Positions 7,842 to 15,664 of a stretch of 25,999 bases of DNA are shown here, piece after piece. Numbering within the stretch: the first letter of the stretch is position 1; the number at the start of each line of letters is the position of its first letter. The notes beneath the pieces were generated by a model. The model was given only the letters and a program-made list of their open reading frames with translations. It did not search any database and was not told where the DNA came from. The DNA lies in NCBI GenBank assembly GCA_945900695.1, contig CAMDJU010000008.1, forward strand, positions 1 through 25,999. Direction: 5' to 3'. The stretch is from Bordetella parapertussis. Lineage in GTDB: Bacteria; Pseudomonadota; Gammaproteobacteria; Burkholderiales; Burkholderiaceae_C. Both the position numbers and the translations under genes were made by a program.

Positions 7842-9305
7842 TCATCCATGCTTCTCTGCGGCGACGAACCTGGCTGCGCGCCGACCTGATACAAATGCCC
7901 AGGCCAAATGGTGACCGTGTCCTTCCAACAACAGTCCCCCTTGGCCCGCAGAGCCCGCCGCATACAAGCCGCGTATGGGCGCTTGTTCGGCGCCCAAGAC
8001 TTGATGCGATGTATTGACTCGCAATCCACCATCGGTGAAAACCACATAGGCTTTGACCGGACCCAAGGCGTAAAAAGGACCTTCTTTTTCTTTGTACCGG
8101 CCACCCATTTGCGCTTTCAACCCCTCAGGATGGATACCTGCTTTGAGCCCCAACTGTTGCCAATCGCTGGAACAATGGAACAAATCTTGCCGGTTTTTTT
8201 CGTAATCGGCCATATAGGCGTATGCAATGCCGGGCGCTGTTGAAATGAAATAAGGCCAAGCGGAAAATCGACGATAAAGACTTGAGTCAAAAATAAACCA
8301 AGCCTGGGAACCATCCTGATCGGCCACAGCATGTCCGATGGATTTACCGGTCACCTCAACCAACTTGCCCTTTTGATTGACCAAATGCGCGCCTTCAGAC
8401 TTCAAGGTGGGAGACGGGCCGAGGGCAGTGGTCATGAATTTCATCATGAAGGGGCGGATCCAACGGGCGGGAACATGTTCAATGGACCATGCCATGCACA
8501 AGGCAAACCAGCGCCAAGGCGGTAAATTCTGAATCCAATGGGGTTTGGCTGGGGGAATGAAGCGCAGGATGGGTCCCCGCACGATATCTCCATTGACCAC
8601 CTCTGCCCCCAATGCATCGGCCATGCGATGCCCATCTCCCGTGGCCATGGGATTGACAGAATCCAGATGAATGGTTTTGGGATCAGCCCACCGCTGCTTC
8701 AAGTCTGCAGCGCCGCTGTAATCTCCCGTTGTCAAAATAACGGCTTTTCTGGCATTCAGTTGAAACGGTTTTCCCTTGATCTGGCCAGCCATCCCCACCA
8801 CATCGCCATTGGCGTTGGTGAGGATTTTTTCGCAGCATGCATTCACCCAAATGCCCACCCCCAACTTACGACAATGCATCTCCAAGTGGTAAATCAAGCT
8901 GCGTGAGTTGGGAATGGTGTTGTGCATGCGTGATACACGGTTGGGTGGATCGGGTGCAGGGCCCATGAAAACAATGCCCAAACCGCTTAACCATGCGACC
9001 GCATCGGCACATTCATCCACCAAAATTCGACGCAATAACAGGTTATCTCTGGATGCCAAATCGCCAGCATGCAAGGACAAGTCTACAAAATGATGGTCAG
9101 CGTTGTCCTCAATGCCAGCACGCTTTTGCAAATCAGTTCCATTGGCTGAAATAGCGCCAAGGGACCAGGCTGTAGACCCACCCAGTTCAGGGTTCTTCTC
9201 CAAAAGCACGACAGCCAGGCCCAAGGCCGCAGCTTCGGCCGCAGCCGCCAATCCTGCCCCACCACCGCCCACAACGACAACATCGCACCCTGTCACAGTC
9301 TGCAT
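7842..9305 (-). CDS. FAD-dependent dehydrogenase, 3-ketosteroid dehydrogenase/fumarate reductase-like (flavoprotein 2)
   Basis: A 487-residue flavoprotein. VVVGGGGAGLAAA near residue 10 binds ADP of FAD, LLEKNPELGGST follows at residue 34, and GLYAAGSAGQGGLLLEGHGHHLAWAF near the C-terminus binds the flavin. The overall order matches 3-ketosteroid dehydrogenases and related desaturases. It is clearly paralogous to flavoprotein 3: both share LGGST at residues 41-45/51-55, IPNSRS(L/Y)I(Y/F)HLE near residue 131, GDYSG near residue 194, and EGHGHHL(A/G)WAF. At residues 314-318, where flavoprotein 3 has RFTDE and the superfamily usually has RF(V)(N/D)E, it reads KLVEV, so a conserved part of the active-site region is altered. 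No clear ribosome site precedes the ATG at 9305, but the start gives a natural N-terminus. It lies 42 bases after the TctC 2 stop. The substrate is unknown. Confidence 0.9.
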   Translation of the reverse strand: MQTVTGCDVVVVGGGGAGLAAAAEAAALGLAVVLLEKNPELGGSTAWSLGAISANGTDLQKRAGIEDNADHHFVDLSLHAGDLASRDNLLLRRILVDECADAVAWLSGLGIVFMGPAPDPPNRVSRMHNTIPNSRSLIYHLEMHCRKLGVGIWVNACCEKILTNANGDVVGMAGQIKGKPFQLNARKAVILTTGDYSGAADLKQRWADPKTIHLDSVNPMATGDGHRMADALGAEVVNGDIVRGPILRFIPPAKPHWIQNLPPWRWFALCMAWSIEHVPARWIRPFMMKFMTTALGPSPTLKSEGAHLVNQKGKLVEVTGKSIGHAVADQDGSQAWFIFDSSLYRRFSAWPYFISTAPGIAYAYMADYEKNRQDLFHCSSDWQQLGLKAGIHPEGLKAQMGGRYKEKEGPFYALGPVKAYVVFTDGGLRVNTSHQVLGAEQAPIRGLYAAGSAGQGGLLLEGHGHHLAWAFVSGRRAARFVAAEKHG

Positions 9306-9347
9306 ATGGAAATGACGAGAGAGATCGAAAAGGCAAAAACAACCAGA

Positions 9348-10331
9348 TCAAGGATCCAATGTGATGTTGGCCGACTTGACCACGGCTGCCCAGCGCTCCA
9401 TATCGCTTTTAATGAACGCCGCAAACTCTTCTGGCGTGCGGTAAGTGGGCTGCAATCCTTGTTTCAACAAATTCGAGACCATCTCTGGTTGTCGCAAAAT
9501 ATCAGAAGTCACCGCATGCAGACGCTTTCGAAAATCAGCATTCACCCCAGCCGGTGCGATCAAGCCATACCAATACTCCATCACATAGCCAGGCACACCA
9601 GATTCAATGAAAGTGGGAACCTCAGGCATCACAGAGACACGCTCTTTGGTCGAGATGGCCACCACGCGAAGTTTGCCCGAGCGCGCCAAGGGAGTGGCGG
9701 ACGGCAGCGTGGTGAACAAGACCAAATCGCGTTGTGACCCAATGATGTCTGAGATGGCTGCACCAACACCCTTGTAGGGAATATGCGCCATTTTGGTTTG
9801 GGTTTCAAACAAGAAAAGTTCTGCAGCCAAATGAGCACCACTGCCTATGCCGGCCGAGGCGAAATTAACCTTTCCAGGATTGGCCAAAGCCATGCTCACC
9901 AAGTCTTTGGCTGACTTGATCGTGCTGGATGGATGAACCACCAACACCATCGGTGTAGAGGCCAGAGGTGTGACAGCCACAAAATCGCGAGCGACGTTAT
10001 ATGGCAATTTAGGGTAGAGACTTGGATTGATGCCAATTTCAGAGGTTGATCCAACCATCAATACGCTGCCATCGGCCTCAGCACGTGCGGTGTATTGGGC
10101 TGCAATGGCACCGGCGGCACCAGGCATGTTCTCCACCACCACACTGGTCCCCAATTTTTCAGTCAACTTGGGGGCTAAGGTGCGCGCAATGATGTCGGTG
10201 CCCCCGCCAGGGGTGAAAGGAACCATCAACTTCATGGGCCTTTCAGGCTTGGATTGTTGGGCCAGTGAAGTGCCGTAGAGGCACCCCCAAGCCAATGCAG
10301 AACTCAATGCAACTCGGATGAATTTATTCAT
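9348..10331 (-). CDS. TctC/Bug-family periplasmic solute receptor 2
   Basis: A 327-residue Bug-family receptor. The signal peptide (about residues 1-24, KFIRVALSSALAWGCLYGT then SLAQ) is followed by RPMKLMVPFTPGGGTDIIAR, GTSVVVENMPGAAG, ARAEADGSVLMVG, HIPYKGVGAAISDIIG and MPEVPTFIESG in the usual family order. Length is typical. The ATG at 10331 has GGA about 7 bases upstream. It sits between the AMDase-like gene (38 bases) and flavoprotein 2 (42 bases), which supports a single transcript. Receptors 1, 2 and 3 have similar architecture but clearly different sequences, so they are not recent duplicates and may bind different ligands. No membrane subunit is encoded nearby. Confidence 0.93.
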   Translation of the reverse strand: MNKFIRVALSSALAWGCLYGTSLAQQSKPERPMKLMVPFTPGGGTDIIARTLAPKLTEKLGTSVVVENMPGAAGAIAAQYTARAEADGSVLMVGSTSEIGINPSLYPKLPYNVARDFVAVTPLASTPMVLVVHPSSTIKSAKDLVSMALANPGKVNFASAGIGSGAHLAAELFLFETQTKMAHIPYKGVGAAISDIIGSQRDLVLFTTLPSATPLARSGKLRVVAISTKERVSVMPEVPTFIESGVPGYVMEYWYGLIAPAGVNADFRKRLHAVTSDILRQPEMVSNLLKQGLQPTYRTPEEFAAFIKSDMERWAAVVKSANITLDP

Positions 10332-10369
10332 GACTGATCCAATTCAAAAAATGGTGATTGATAGGGACT

Positions 10370-11122
10370 TCAGGCAGCAACCGCAAAACGGTGCTTCAAA
10401 GGCGGCATCTCTTCGAGCAATCGACCAAAGCCAGCCACTTTTTCTTCAACGCCCATCATTTGCAGACTGGCCCATAAAGCCACGTTATTGGTGGTGAGAA
10501 CAGGTTTCTTGACCTTGGCCTCGAGATCAGCAACGATAGACGCTGTCCACCAATTGCCACAAGCCAAAAACACCGCGTCTGCTTGGGGCAAATCGGTCTC
10601 AAGGCCCAAGTCATAAGCGGTTTGCGCAGGCATGCGCCCTATGTCATTGTTGCGAGTGACTTCCAAAGCCTTGTGCTGCAAAACTTCCACACCATGATCT
10701 TCCAAAAAAGCTTTCACCCAGACATTGGTGGCAGTGCTCCAAGGGGCTGCAATGACCACTTTTTTGATGTTGTAGGCGGCCATCGCGCAAAGCATGGCCG
10801 TGGCAGCCGTGGTGGCGGGCTTTCCACAGGCTTGCTGAATACGCTCGACCAATTGCGCGTCATAGCCTTTTCCCATTCGGGTGGAAGGGGCAGTTGCAGC
10901 CAATAAAACCAAGTCCACATCGGCATCGGCCAATTTTTGGGCCTCCTTTTCAAGTTCAGCCACGATCTTGATGGTCGAGTCCGGGTCGACGTTGGACAGA
11001 GGAAGGCGTGCCACATGCAAAGAGACCGATGCAGGCAGCATGCTGATGAACTCTGGCTCTTGGGTGCTGTTGGATGATGGGACCAGGGTTCCCAAACGGT
11101 GCTTGACATGAGGTTGGTTCAT
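10370..11122 (-). CDS. Arylmalonate decarboxylase/maleate isomerase-like protein of the Asp/Glu racemase superfamily
   Basis: A 250-residue protein of the Asp/Glu racemase superfamily, closest by eye to the maleate cis-trans isomerase/arylmalonate decarboxylase branch. The start RLGTLVPSSNSTQEPEF near residue 9 gives the first anion-binding loop. The second catalytic cysteine is Cys188 in FLACGNWW, the same residue number as in Bordetella arylmalonate decarboxylase. The first cysteine, needed by two-base racemases and by maleate isomerase, is absent: residues 73-80 read LLAATAPS. A single-cysteine pattern is what distinguishes cofactor-free arylmalonate decarboxylases from racemases. AGGAG lies 6 bases before the ATG at 11122. 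It is in operon B, 27 bases after the monooxygenase stop. It may decarboxylate a malonate-type acid or isomerise a double bond; the reaction is inferred, not shown. Confidence 0.82.
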   Translation of the reverse strand: MNQPHVKHRLGTLVPSSNSTQEPEFISMLPASVSLHVARLPLSNVDPDSTIKIVAELEKEAQKLADADVDLVLLAATAPSTRMGKGYDAQLVERIQQACGKPATTAATAMLCAMAAYNIKKVVIAAPWSTATNVWVKAFLEDHGVEVLQHKALEVTRNNDIGRMPAQTAYDLGLETDLPQADAVFLACGNWWTASIVADLEAKVKKPVLTTNNVALWASLQMMGVEEKVAGFGRLLEEMPPLKHRFAVAA

Positions 11123-11149
11123 AGGTGACTCCTAAAAATTAAAATTCGT

Positions 11150-12910
11150 CTAGTGCTTGACCAAGCCCAATTCACAGGCTTGAATGTGCAGGGCCAAATA
11201 TTTTGAAAAGATACGGCATTGGGCAAAGCTACCCGCGTGAAACCACAAACCTTGTTGCGGCGTTGGATTCCACATGTTGCACAGTTCTTGGGTCTGTTCA
11301 TCGATGCCCCAAATGGGGCCGACCTTTTCGGCCAATGACTTCCCAAAAAGTTTCTCGACCATCGCCGATTGACCCAGATAGCCTTTTGCCGTGACCACCA
11401 AATCGGCCTCTAAAAAATCCCCTGACTTGAGCCGCAAACCATTGGCCTCGTAGCACTCAATATCGTGTGCTTGAATCAAAGAAATTCTCTTTTGACTGAT
11501 CAATTCCGAACAACCCACATTGAAGTAATACCCGCCGCCACGTGTCAAATACATCATTTGCCAGTTGTTGCCATCTTCACCTTTGTTCAGTCTGAAGCCG
11601 GCATTGCTCAACCCCTCCAAGGTTTCTTTGTCCAACTCAAGAGCCAACTTCAAATTGATGCGGTTGGAAGCGCGGTACAAGGCCATTGGCGTGCCCACTG
11701 TGATCAAGTCGCATTCTGGCAAATCAATACCTTGACCGTACAACACGTATGGCAACTGAGCCGTGGGTTCCACGTTTTGAACCATGGTCGGACTTCTTTG
11801 CACCATGGTCACATGCGCCCCATGTTCACACAGGTCCTGTGAAACATCGTGGCCACTGGTACCTGTGCCCAAGACAACGACCTTTTTACCCACCCACTTC
11901 TGCGCCGACTTGTAATCTGCAGAATGCAGAACTTCACCTTTGAAGGCTTCCAATCCAGCCACGGGACTTCGATCGGGTATGGCACTGACCCCTGTGGCCA
12001 TGATGATGTGCTTGGGTTGTAGCTGCCGATCCACACCATCACATTTCAATTGGGCGTTCCATAGACCGGACTTCTCGTCAAATTGGGCGGTGACAAATTC
12101 GGTGTTACACCAGACATTGATCTCCATGGCTTGCACATAATTTTCAAACCAAACAGCAACCATGTCTTTGGGTAAATATTCTGGCCAAACTTCTGGAAAT
12201 GGAATGTAGGGCAAATGATTGACGGTTCGCTGGTTGTGCAACACCAGGGCTTGATATCTTTTGCGCCAGTTGTCACCCACCCTTGGGTTGCGCTCTATGA
12301 CCAAGCAGTCGATGTCCAACTGTCTCAATCGGGCCGCCACCGACAAACCAGCCTGTCCAGCCCCAATCACCAAAACAGTCGGTTGCCTATTTTCAAAACG
12401 GGCATCTTTTTCACGCTTTTCCAACCAATTGGGGCCCAGAAAGCTGCGCGAAAATCCATCCCCCAAATAAGCTTTTCGTTTGTAACGTTCTTCATGACCT
12501 GCAATTTCTACCAATGTGGTCATCAAAGTCCATGCCTTGGGTTCATTGGACTCTGGCTCAATCGTCAATCTGACAATGCCTTCACATGGCCCCACCTTGG
12601 TTTGAAAATCAAAAAAAACTTCGATGGTGTCTATGTTTGTTCTTTTGACCCACTGCACTGGCATGCGCTTTTCGTTGACTCTGAAATTTTGAGGGCCATG
12701 AAGTTGTGCGGCATCGATCAAAGCTTTGGACACCGCTGATCGACCTGAATGTGTGATGATTTCCCAATCAAGGGCCAACACATCACGCCAATGACAGTCT
12801 GAATGGAACAACATATCCATCTGTGCCATCGATGGTTGCGAAATGGCCAATGCAAATTTTTTGAGCCAATCTTGCGCAATAGATGGCGATGACGAAGGAT
12901 CTGGTTTCAT
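11150..12910 (-). CDS. Flavin-containing monooxygenase with N-terminal NTF2/SnoaL-like domain
   Basis: A 586-residue two-part protein. Residues 1 to about 150 look like an NTF2/SnoaL-type alpha+beta domain (HSDCHWRDVLALDW near residue 36, then a long beta-rich stretch). The rest is a flavin monooxygenase: FAD motif VIGAGQAG at 181-188, the FMO/Baeyer-Villiger-type fingerprint FKGEVLHSADY at 323-333, and an NADPH motif VLGTGTSG at 346-353. Such enzymes insert one oxygen atom from O2 into ketones, amines or sulfur compounds; the fingerprint ends in Tyr as in FMOs, rather than the Trp typical of Baeyer-Villiger enzymes. The frame runs back to 13105, overlapping the preceding gene, so I choose the ATG at 12910, which leaves a 32-base gap. 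The upstream gene's job is unknown, and the substrate is not predictable. Confidence 0.9.
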   Translation of the reverse strand: MKPDPSSSPSIAQDWLKKFALAISQPSMAQMDMLFHSDCHWRDVLALDWEIITHSGRSAVSKALIDAAQLHGPQNFRVNEKRMPVQWVKRTNIDTIEVFFDFQTKVGPCEGIVRLTIEPESNEPKAWTLMTTLVEIAGHEERYKRKAYLGDGFSRSFLGPNWLEKREKDARFENRQPTVLVIGAGQAGLSVAARLRQLDIDCLVIERNPRVGDNWRKRYQALVLHNQRTVNHLPYIPFPEVWPEYLPKDMVAVWFENYVQAMEINVWCNTEFVTAQFDEKSGLWNAQLKCDGVDRQLQPKHIIMATGVSAIPDRSPVAGLEAFKGEVLHSADYKSAQKWVGKKVVVLGTGTSGHDVSQDLCEHGAHVTMVQRSPTMVQNVEPTAQLPYVLYGQGIDLPECDLITVGTPMALYRASNRINLKLALELDKETLEGLSNAGFRLNKGEDGNNWQMMYLTRGGGYYFNVGCSELISQKRISLIQAHDIECYEANGLRLKSGDFLEADLVVTAKGYLGQSAMVEKLFGKSLAEKVGPIWGIDEQTQELCNMWNPTPQQGLWFHAGSFAQCRIFSKYLALHIQACELGLVKH

Positions 12911-12942
12911 GCGATTTTCCGAATTGACTTGATTAATACCAG

Positions 12943-13623
12943 CTATTGGGCTGGGGTGGATTGAACCATGACATACAACAGTCTGTAAAGATCGCGACTG
13001 ACAGCCTCTCCCAATTGAAGATTTTGCCAAGCGGTGGATTGATCCAAGGCTTTCCATGCGTGTTGAACATCTCGCTCCTGTCCCGCCTCCATCAGGATCA
13101 CCCAATCTGTATGGCCATCTTGATGCCCTGTCACGCGAACCTGATCCATGCTCCGGCGAATGCCAGGATCATTGCACAAGACAGACACGCTTCCTATGCT
13201 GGAAAACGCGCCCAACAGCGGCAATACATCTTGCGTCAAACACGATTGAATATCAGATTGACTTGCTTTGGCACCCCGAATCCGAACCACACCCAAGACG
13301 CCACCTGTGCCGCTGCCAAGCACCGATAAAACCCGACAAGTCGCGCGAACGGTTTGGCTGTACCAAGCACGGCGCTGACGATCGCTGTCAGAAACGTGCT
13401 TGAGCAGCGCCACATAAGAGGGTGCGAGCAAATCTTCTGCAAAAGGAGTTTCGAACAACACCATATGGCTCGTAGATGCGTCAATGGCTTCATAACACTT
13501 ACCTGCAGAAAAAACCGTACCCACCCTGCTGGGCATGTGGTCACTGAGGTACCAATCCAACCACAGCTGTCTGACCTCTGGCGCTATGTCGAACCAGTAA
13601 GCCAGTACTCCCTTTTCACTCAT
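12943..13623 (-). CDS. Two-domain dimeric alpha/beta-barrel (EthD-like) protein 1
   Basis: A 226-residue protein without signal peptide that appears to consist of two ferredoxin-like halves. The first half carries LWLDWYLSDHMPSRVG near residue 20, the W-Y-x-x-(D/E)-H-(M/I)-P pattern seen in EthD-like dimeric alpha/beta-barrel proteins. The second half starts near residue 107 (GVLGVVRIRGAKAS). A related protein is encoded at 18292-18924, but there the two halves are in reverse order. It is the first gene of operon B, 32 bases before the monooxygenase, with AAGGG about 8 bases before the ATG. EthD-like proteins are small accessory or cofactor-free catalytic proteins in degradation clusters. The function of this one is unknown; family assignment is by pattern only. 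Confidence 0.72.
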   Translation of the reverse strand: MSEKGVLAYWFDIAPEVRQLWLDWYLSDHMPSRVGTVFSAGKCYEAIDASTSHMVLFETPFAEDLLAPSYVALLKHVSDSDRQRRAWYSQTVRATCRVLSVLGSGTGGVLGVVRIRGAKASQSDIQSCLTQDVLPLLGAFSSIGSVSVLCNDPGIRRSMDQVRVTGHQDGHTDWVILMEAGQERDVQHAWKALDQSTAWQNLQLGEAVSRDLYRLLYVMVQSTPAQ

Positions 13624-13857
13624 GGTAAAAACCCTTAATCAAAAATGGCGCTGTAGCCTCTTCTCCAGCGACCCAACCAACGCGGCGATGGTCATTTGAT
13701 GGAGATGGCCCCATCATTGAAAATCATGATGCATCAATTATTCTGTGGTGCATGAGATTTGGAATTGTTAATTTGTTAAGCGTGGCTTTGTCAGCCACAA
13801 ATGCACCCAAAGGATTGGTTTGAATTAAGATGAAATGACCGTTAACAGGAGCAACCC
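13624..13857. promoter_or_regulatory. Divergent upstream region of operon B and the GFA gene, with symmetric sites
   Basis: A 234-base interval between two divergent genes, so it should hold promoters for both. It contains a 10-base palindrome TGATGCATCA at 13727-13736, a direct repeat TTGTTAA at 13765-13771 and 13773-13779, and an inverted repeat GTGGCT-TTGTC-AGCCAC at 13782-13798. The last could be an operator or a short hairpin. I could not identify a convincing -35/-10 pair in either direction. Confidence 0.4.
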
Positions 13858-14259
13858 ATGCATGTGACAGGCAAATGCCATTGCGGCGAAATTTCATACG
13901 AAGCGGATTTGGACCCCAGTATGGTTTCGATTTGTCATTGCACAGACTGCCAAATGATGAGCGGCTCTCCTTATCGGGTATCCGTCAGGGTGCCTGCAGA
14001 GCAGTTTCATATGCACTCAGGAATACCCAAAACCTACATTAAAACTGCAGAAAGTGGATCAAAACGGGCCCATAGCTTTTGCCCGAACTGCGGTACACCT
14101 GTTTATTCCTCGGACGTCACCGATCCCAAAAGTTACTCTTTGCGAGTTGGTTGCTTGGACCAACGTGACCATTTGACACCCCAAAAACAAATATGGCATC
14201 AATCATCTGTGCCTTGGTCCACCAACATTGTCAACATTACAAAGCTCACCAAGCAATGA
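13858..14259 (+). CDS. GFA-family (glutathione-dependent formaldehyde-activating enzyme-like) zinc protein
   Basis: A 133-residue protein of the GFA/DUF636 fold. The zinc-binding cysteines are all present: Cys7 and Cys9 in GKCHCGE, Cys26, Cys28 and Cys31 in CHCTDC, and Cys75 and Cys78 in FCPNCGTPVY. The founding member promotes S-hydroxymethylglutathione formation, but most family members, this one included, have no proven activity. AGGAG lies 7 bases before the ATG. Length is typical. It is a single plus-strand gene between operons B and C, converging on the MmgE/PrpD gene with a 56-base gap, so it is probably transcribed on its own. A link to the neighbouring catabolic modules is not shown by layout. 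Confidence 0.9.
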   Translation: MHVTGKCHCGEISYEADLDPSMVSICHCTDCQMMSGSPYRVSVRVPAEQFHMHSGIPKTYIKTAESGSKRAHSFCPNCGTPVYSSDVTDPKSYSLRVGCLDQRDHLTPQKQIWHQSSVPWSTNIVNITKLTKQ

Positions 14260-14315
14260 GCCGTTGAGGTAAACATTCACGCGCAAATGGAGCTTGGAAA
14301 TTTTGTAGCGCCTGG

Positions 14316-15659
14316 TTACCCAGATGATTTTTCGATGATGGCGACCATTGCCCTCAAGCTTCCAGGCTGCTCAAAGTCATGCAAAATTTTTAACAACTCA
14401 GTCGATCTGGGCCCCAGCAGTTTTTCGGTAGAGCTGAGAAACTTTTCATTGATGTCCGACCATCCCAGGGGTGCAGATGGACTTCCGCGAACACCTTGCG
14501 TATGTCCGCGTTCAACCTGTCCATCCTCATAAATCAACTCTATGGTCGAAGCCCATCTTTCCATCTCTTGTGAGGTATTGACACGGGTGATTTTTGTCAA
14601 CGCTTGGACCGATGCATTCAAAATCCTTTCATCGGTGAAGCCTGACATATCGGCTGAAAAACCTCGCAGCCCCAGGGCTACGCAATAAGCGATGCTGAAT
14701 TTGCCTTCCATGGGCGTGGAGGCGGTTTCTCGACCTGCCACTTTTTTGGCCAATGGGTTCACATTGACTCGAATTTCAAGCAAACCTTTATCACTGAAGG
14801 TGTCATGCATACCCCTGGCTGCTTCATGGGGTGCATGTGTGAGTTGGCAAGCCGCATAAGGTTTAAAGGTGTTGCCCAATATTTGCCACTTTGTGCCCAG
14901 GCTATCCAAATTGATTGAAATGGATTTTTGGAACAATCGACCGAGCATGCCCTGCGCATCGTCAAAAACATTTTGATATGCGTCCATACCCAGCAAGGCC
15001 AATTCAGCGGCCATCACACCATTCATCGCAGCTTTACCGACGTGAAATGGTTTGGCCATCGTCCCCCCCGACGACTGCAAACCTGCAGCTTGCGTAGCGG
15101 CCAAACCCAAAGCATTGGCAACTTGCTCTTGATTAAGTCCCAGAAGAGCTGCCACCGCGCATGTGGCCGAAAAATGCCCCAATATGCCGGTTGGATGCCA
15201 ACCTGCAGCCGCCAAGGACGGGCCCAGACCCAAATCTCCCATCGCGGTGCCAACTTCAAACCCAGTGACAAAGGAATTCAAAATTTCCAACTCAGAAAGA
15301 TTTTGATGCATTCCAATGGCCAACGTTGCCGCCAAAGTCGGGCCACTGGCATGAAAAGCCGACCCAAAATGCATATCATCAAAATCCAGGCTGTGTGACA
15401 AAGTCCCATTGACCAATGCCACAGCAGCAGCAGCACCTTTGTCACCGTAAAGATTGGTGGCGTGTCCATGGGTTTTCCACTGCCGCATTTGTTCTCGCAC
15501 CAACGTGGGGGCCGAATCGGGCAAAGCAGCCAGGGACACAGCAAACCAATCCACCAAACATTTTTTGGCCATGTCGCGAATATCTGGCGGCAAGATTCGA
15601 CCCGTAGTACCGCTCACAAACGAACATACCGACACCAATTTTTCGCTGTCAGTATCCAT
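14316..15659 (-). CDS. MmgE/PrpD-family protein (2-methylcitrate dehydratase/aconitate decarboxylase-like)
   Basis: A 447-residue member of the MmgE/PrpD family, which includes 2-methylcitrate dehydratase and cis-aconitate decarboxylase; these enzymes add or remove water or CO2 on tricarboxylates without an iron-sulfur cluster. Family marks are NGTLSHSLDFDDMHFG at 84-99 with His89, Asp92, Asp94, Asp95 and His97, AGWHPTGILGHF near 152, and GLQSSGGTMAKPFHVGKAAMNG further on. Length is normal. It is the last gene of operon C: TctC 3 ends only 5 bases upstream, so they are almost certainly co-transcribed. Because the neighbours are not methylcitrate-cycle genes, a propionate role is unlikely; it more likely acts on the acid brought in or produced by this module. 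The exact reaction is unknown. Confidence 0.93.
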   Translation of the reverse strand: MDTDSEKLVSVCSFVSGTTGRILPPDIRDMAKKCLVDWFAVSLAALPDSAPTLVREQMRQWKTHGHATNLYGDKGAAAAVALVNGTLSHSLDFDDMHFGSAFHASGPTLAATLAIGMHQNLSELEILNSFVTGFEVGTAMGDLGLGPSLAAAGWHPTGILGHFSATCAVAALLGLNQEQVANALGLAATQAAGLQSSGGTMAKPFHVGKAAMNGVMAAELALLGMDAYQNVFDDAQGMLGRLFQKSISINLDSLGTKWQILGNTFKPYAACQLTHAPHEAARGMHDTFSDKGLLEIRVNVNPLAKKVAGRETASTPMEGKFSIAYCVALGLRGFSADMSGFTDERILNASVQALTKITRVNTSQEMERWASTIELIYEDGQVERGHTQGVRGSPSAPLGWSDINEKFLSSTEKLLGPRSTELLKILHDFEQPGSLRAMVAIIEKSSG

Positions 15660-15664
15660 GGCGC

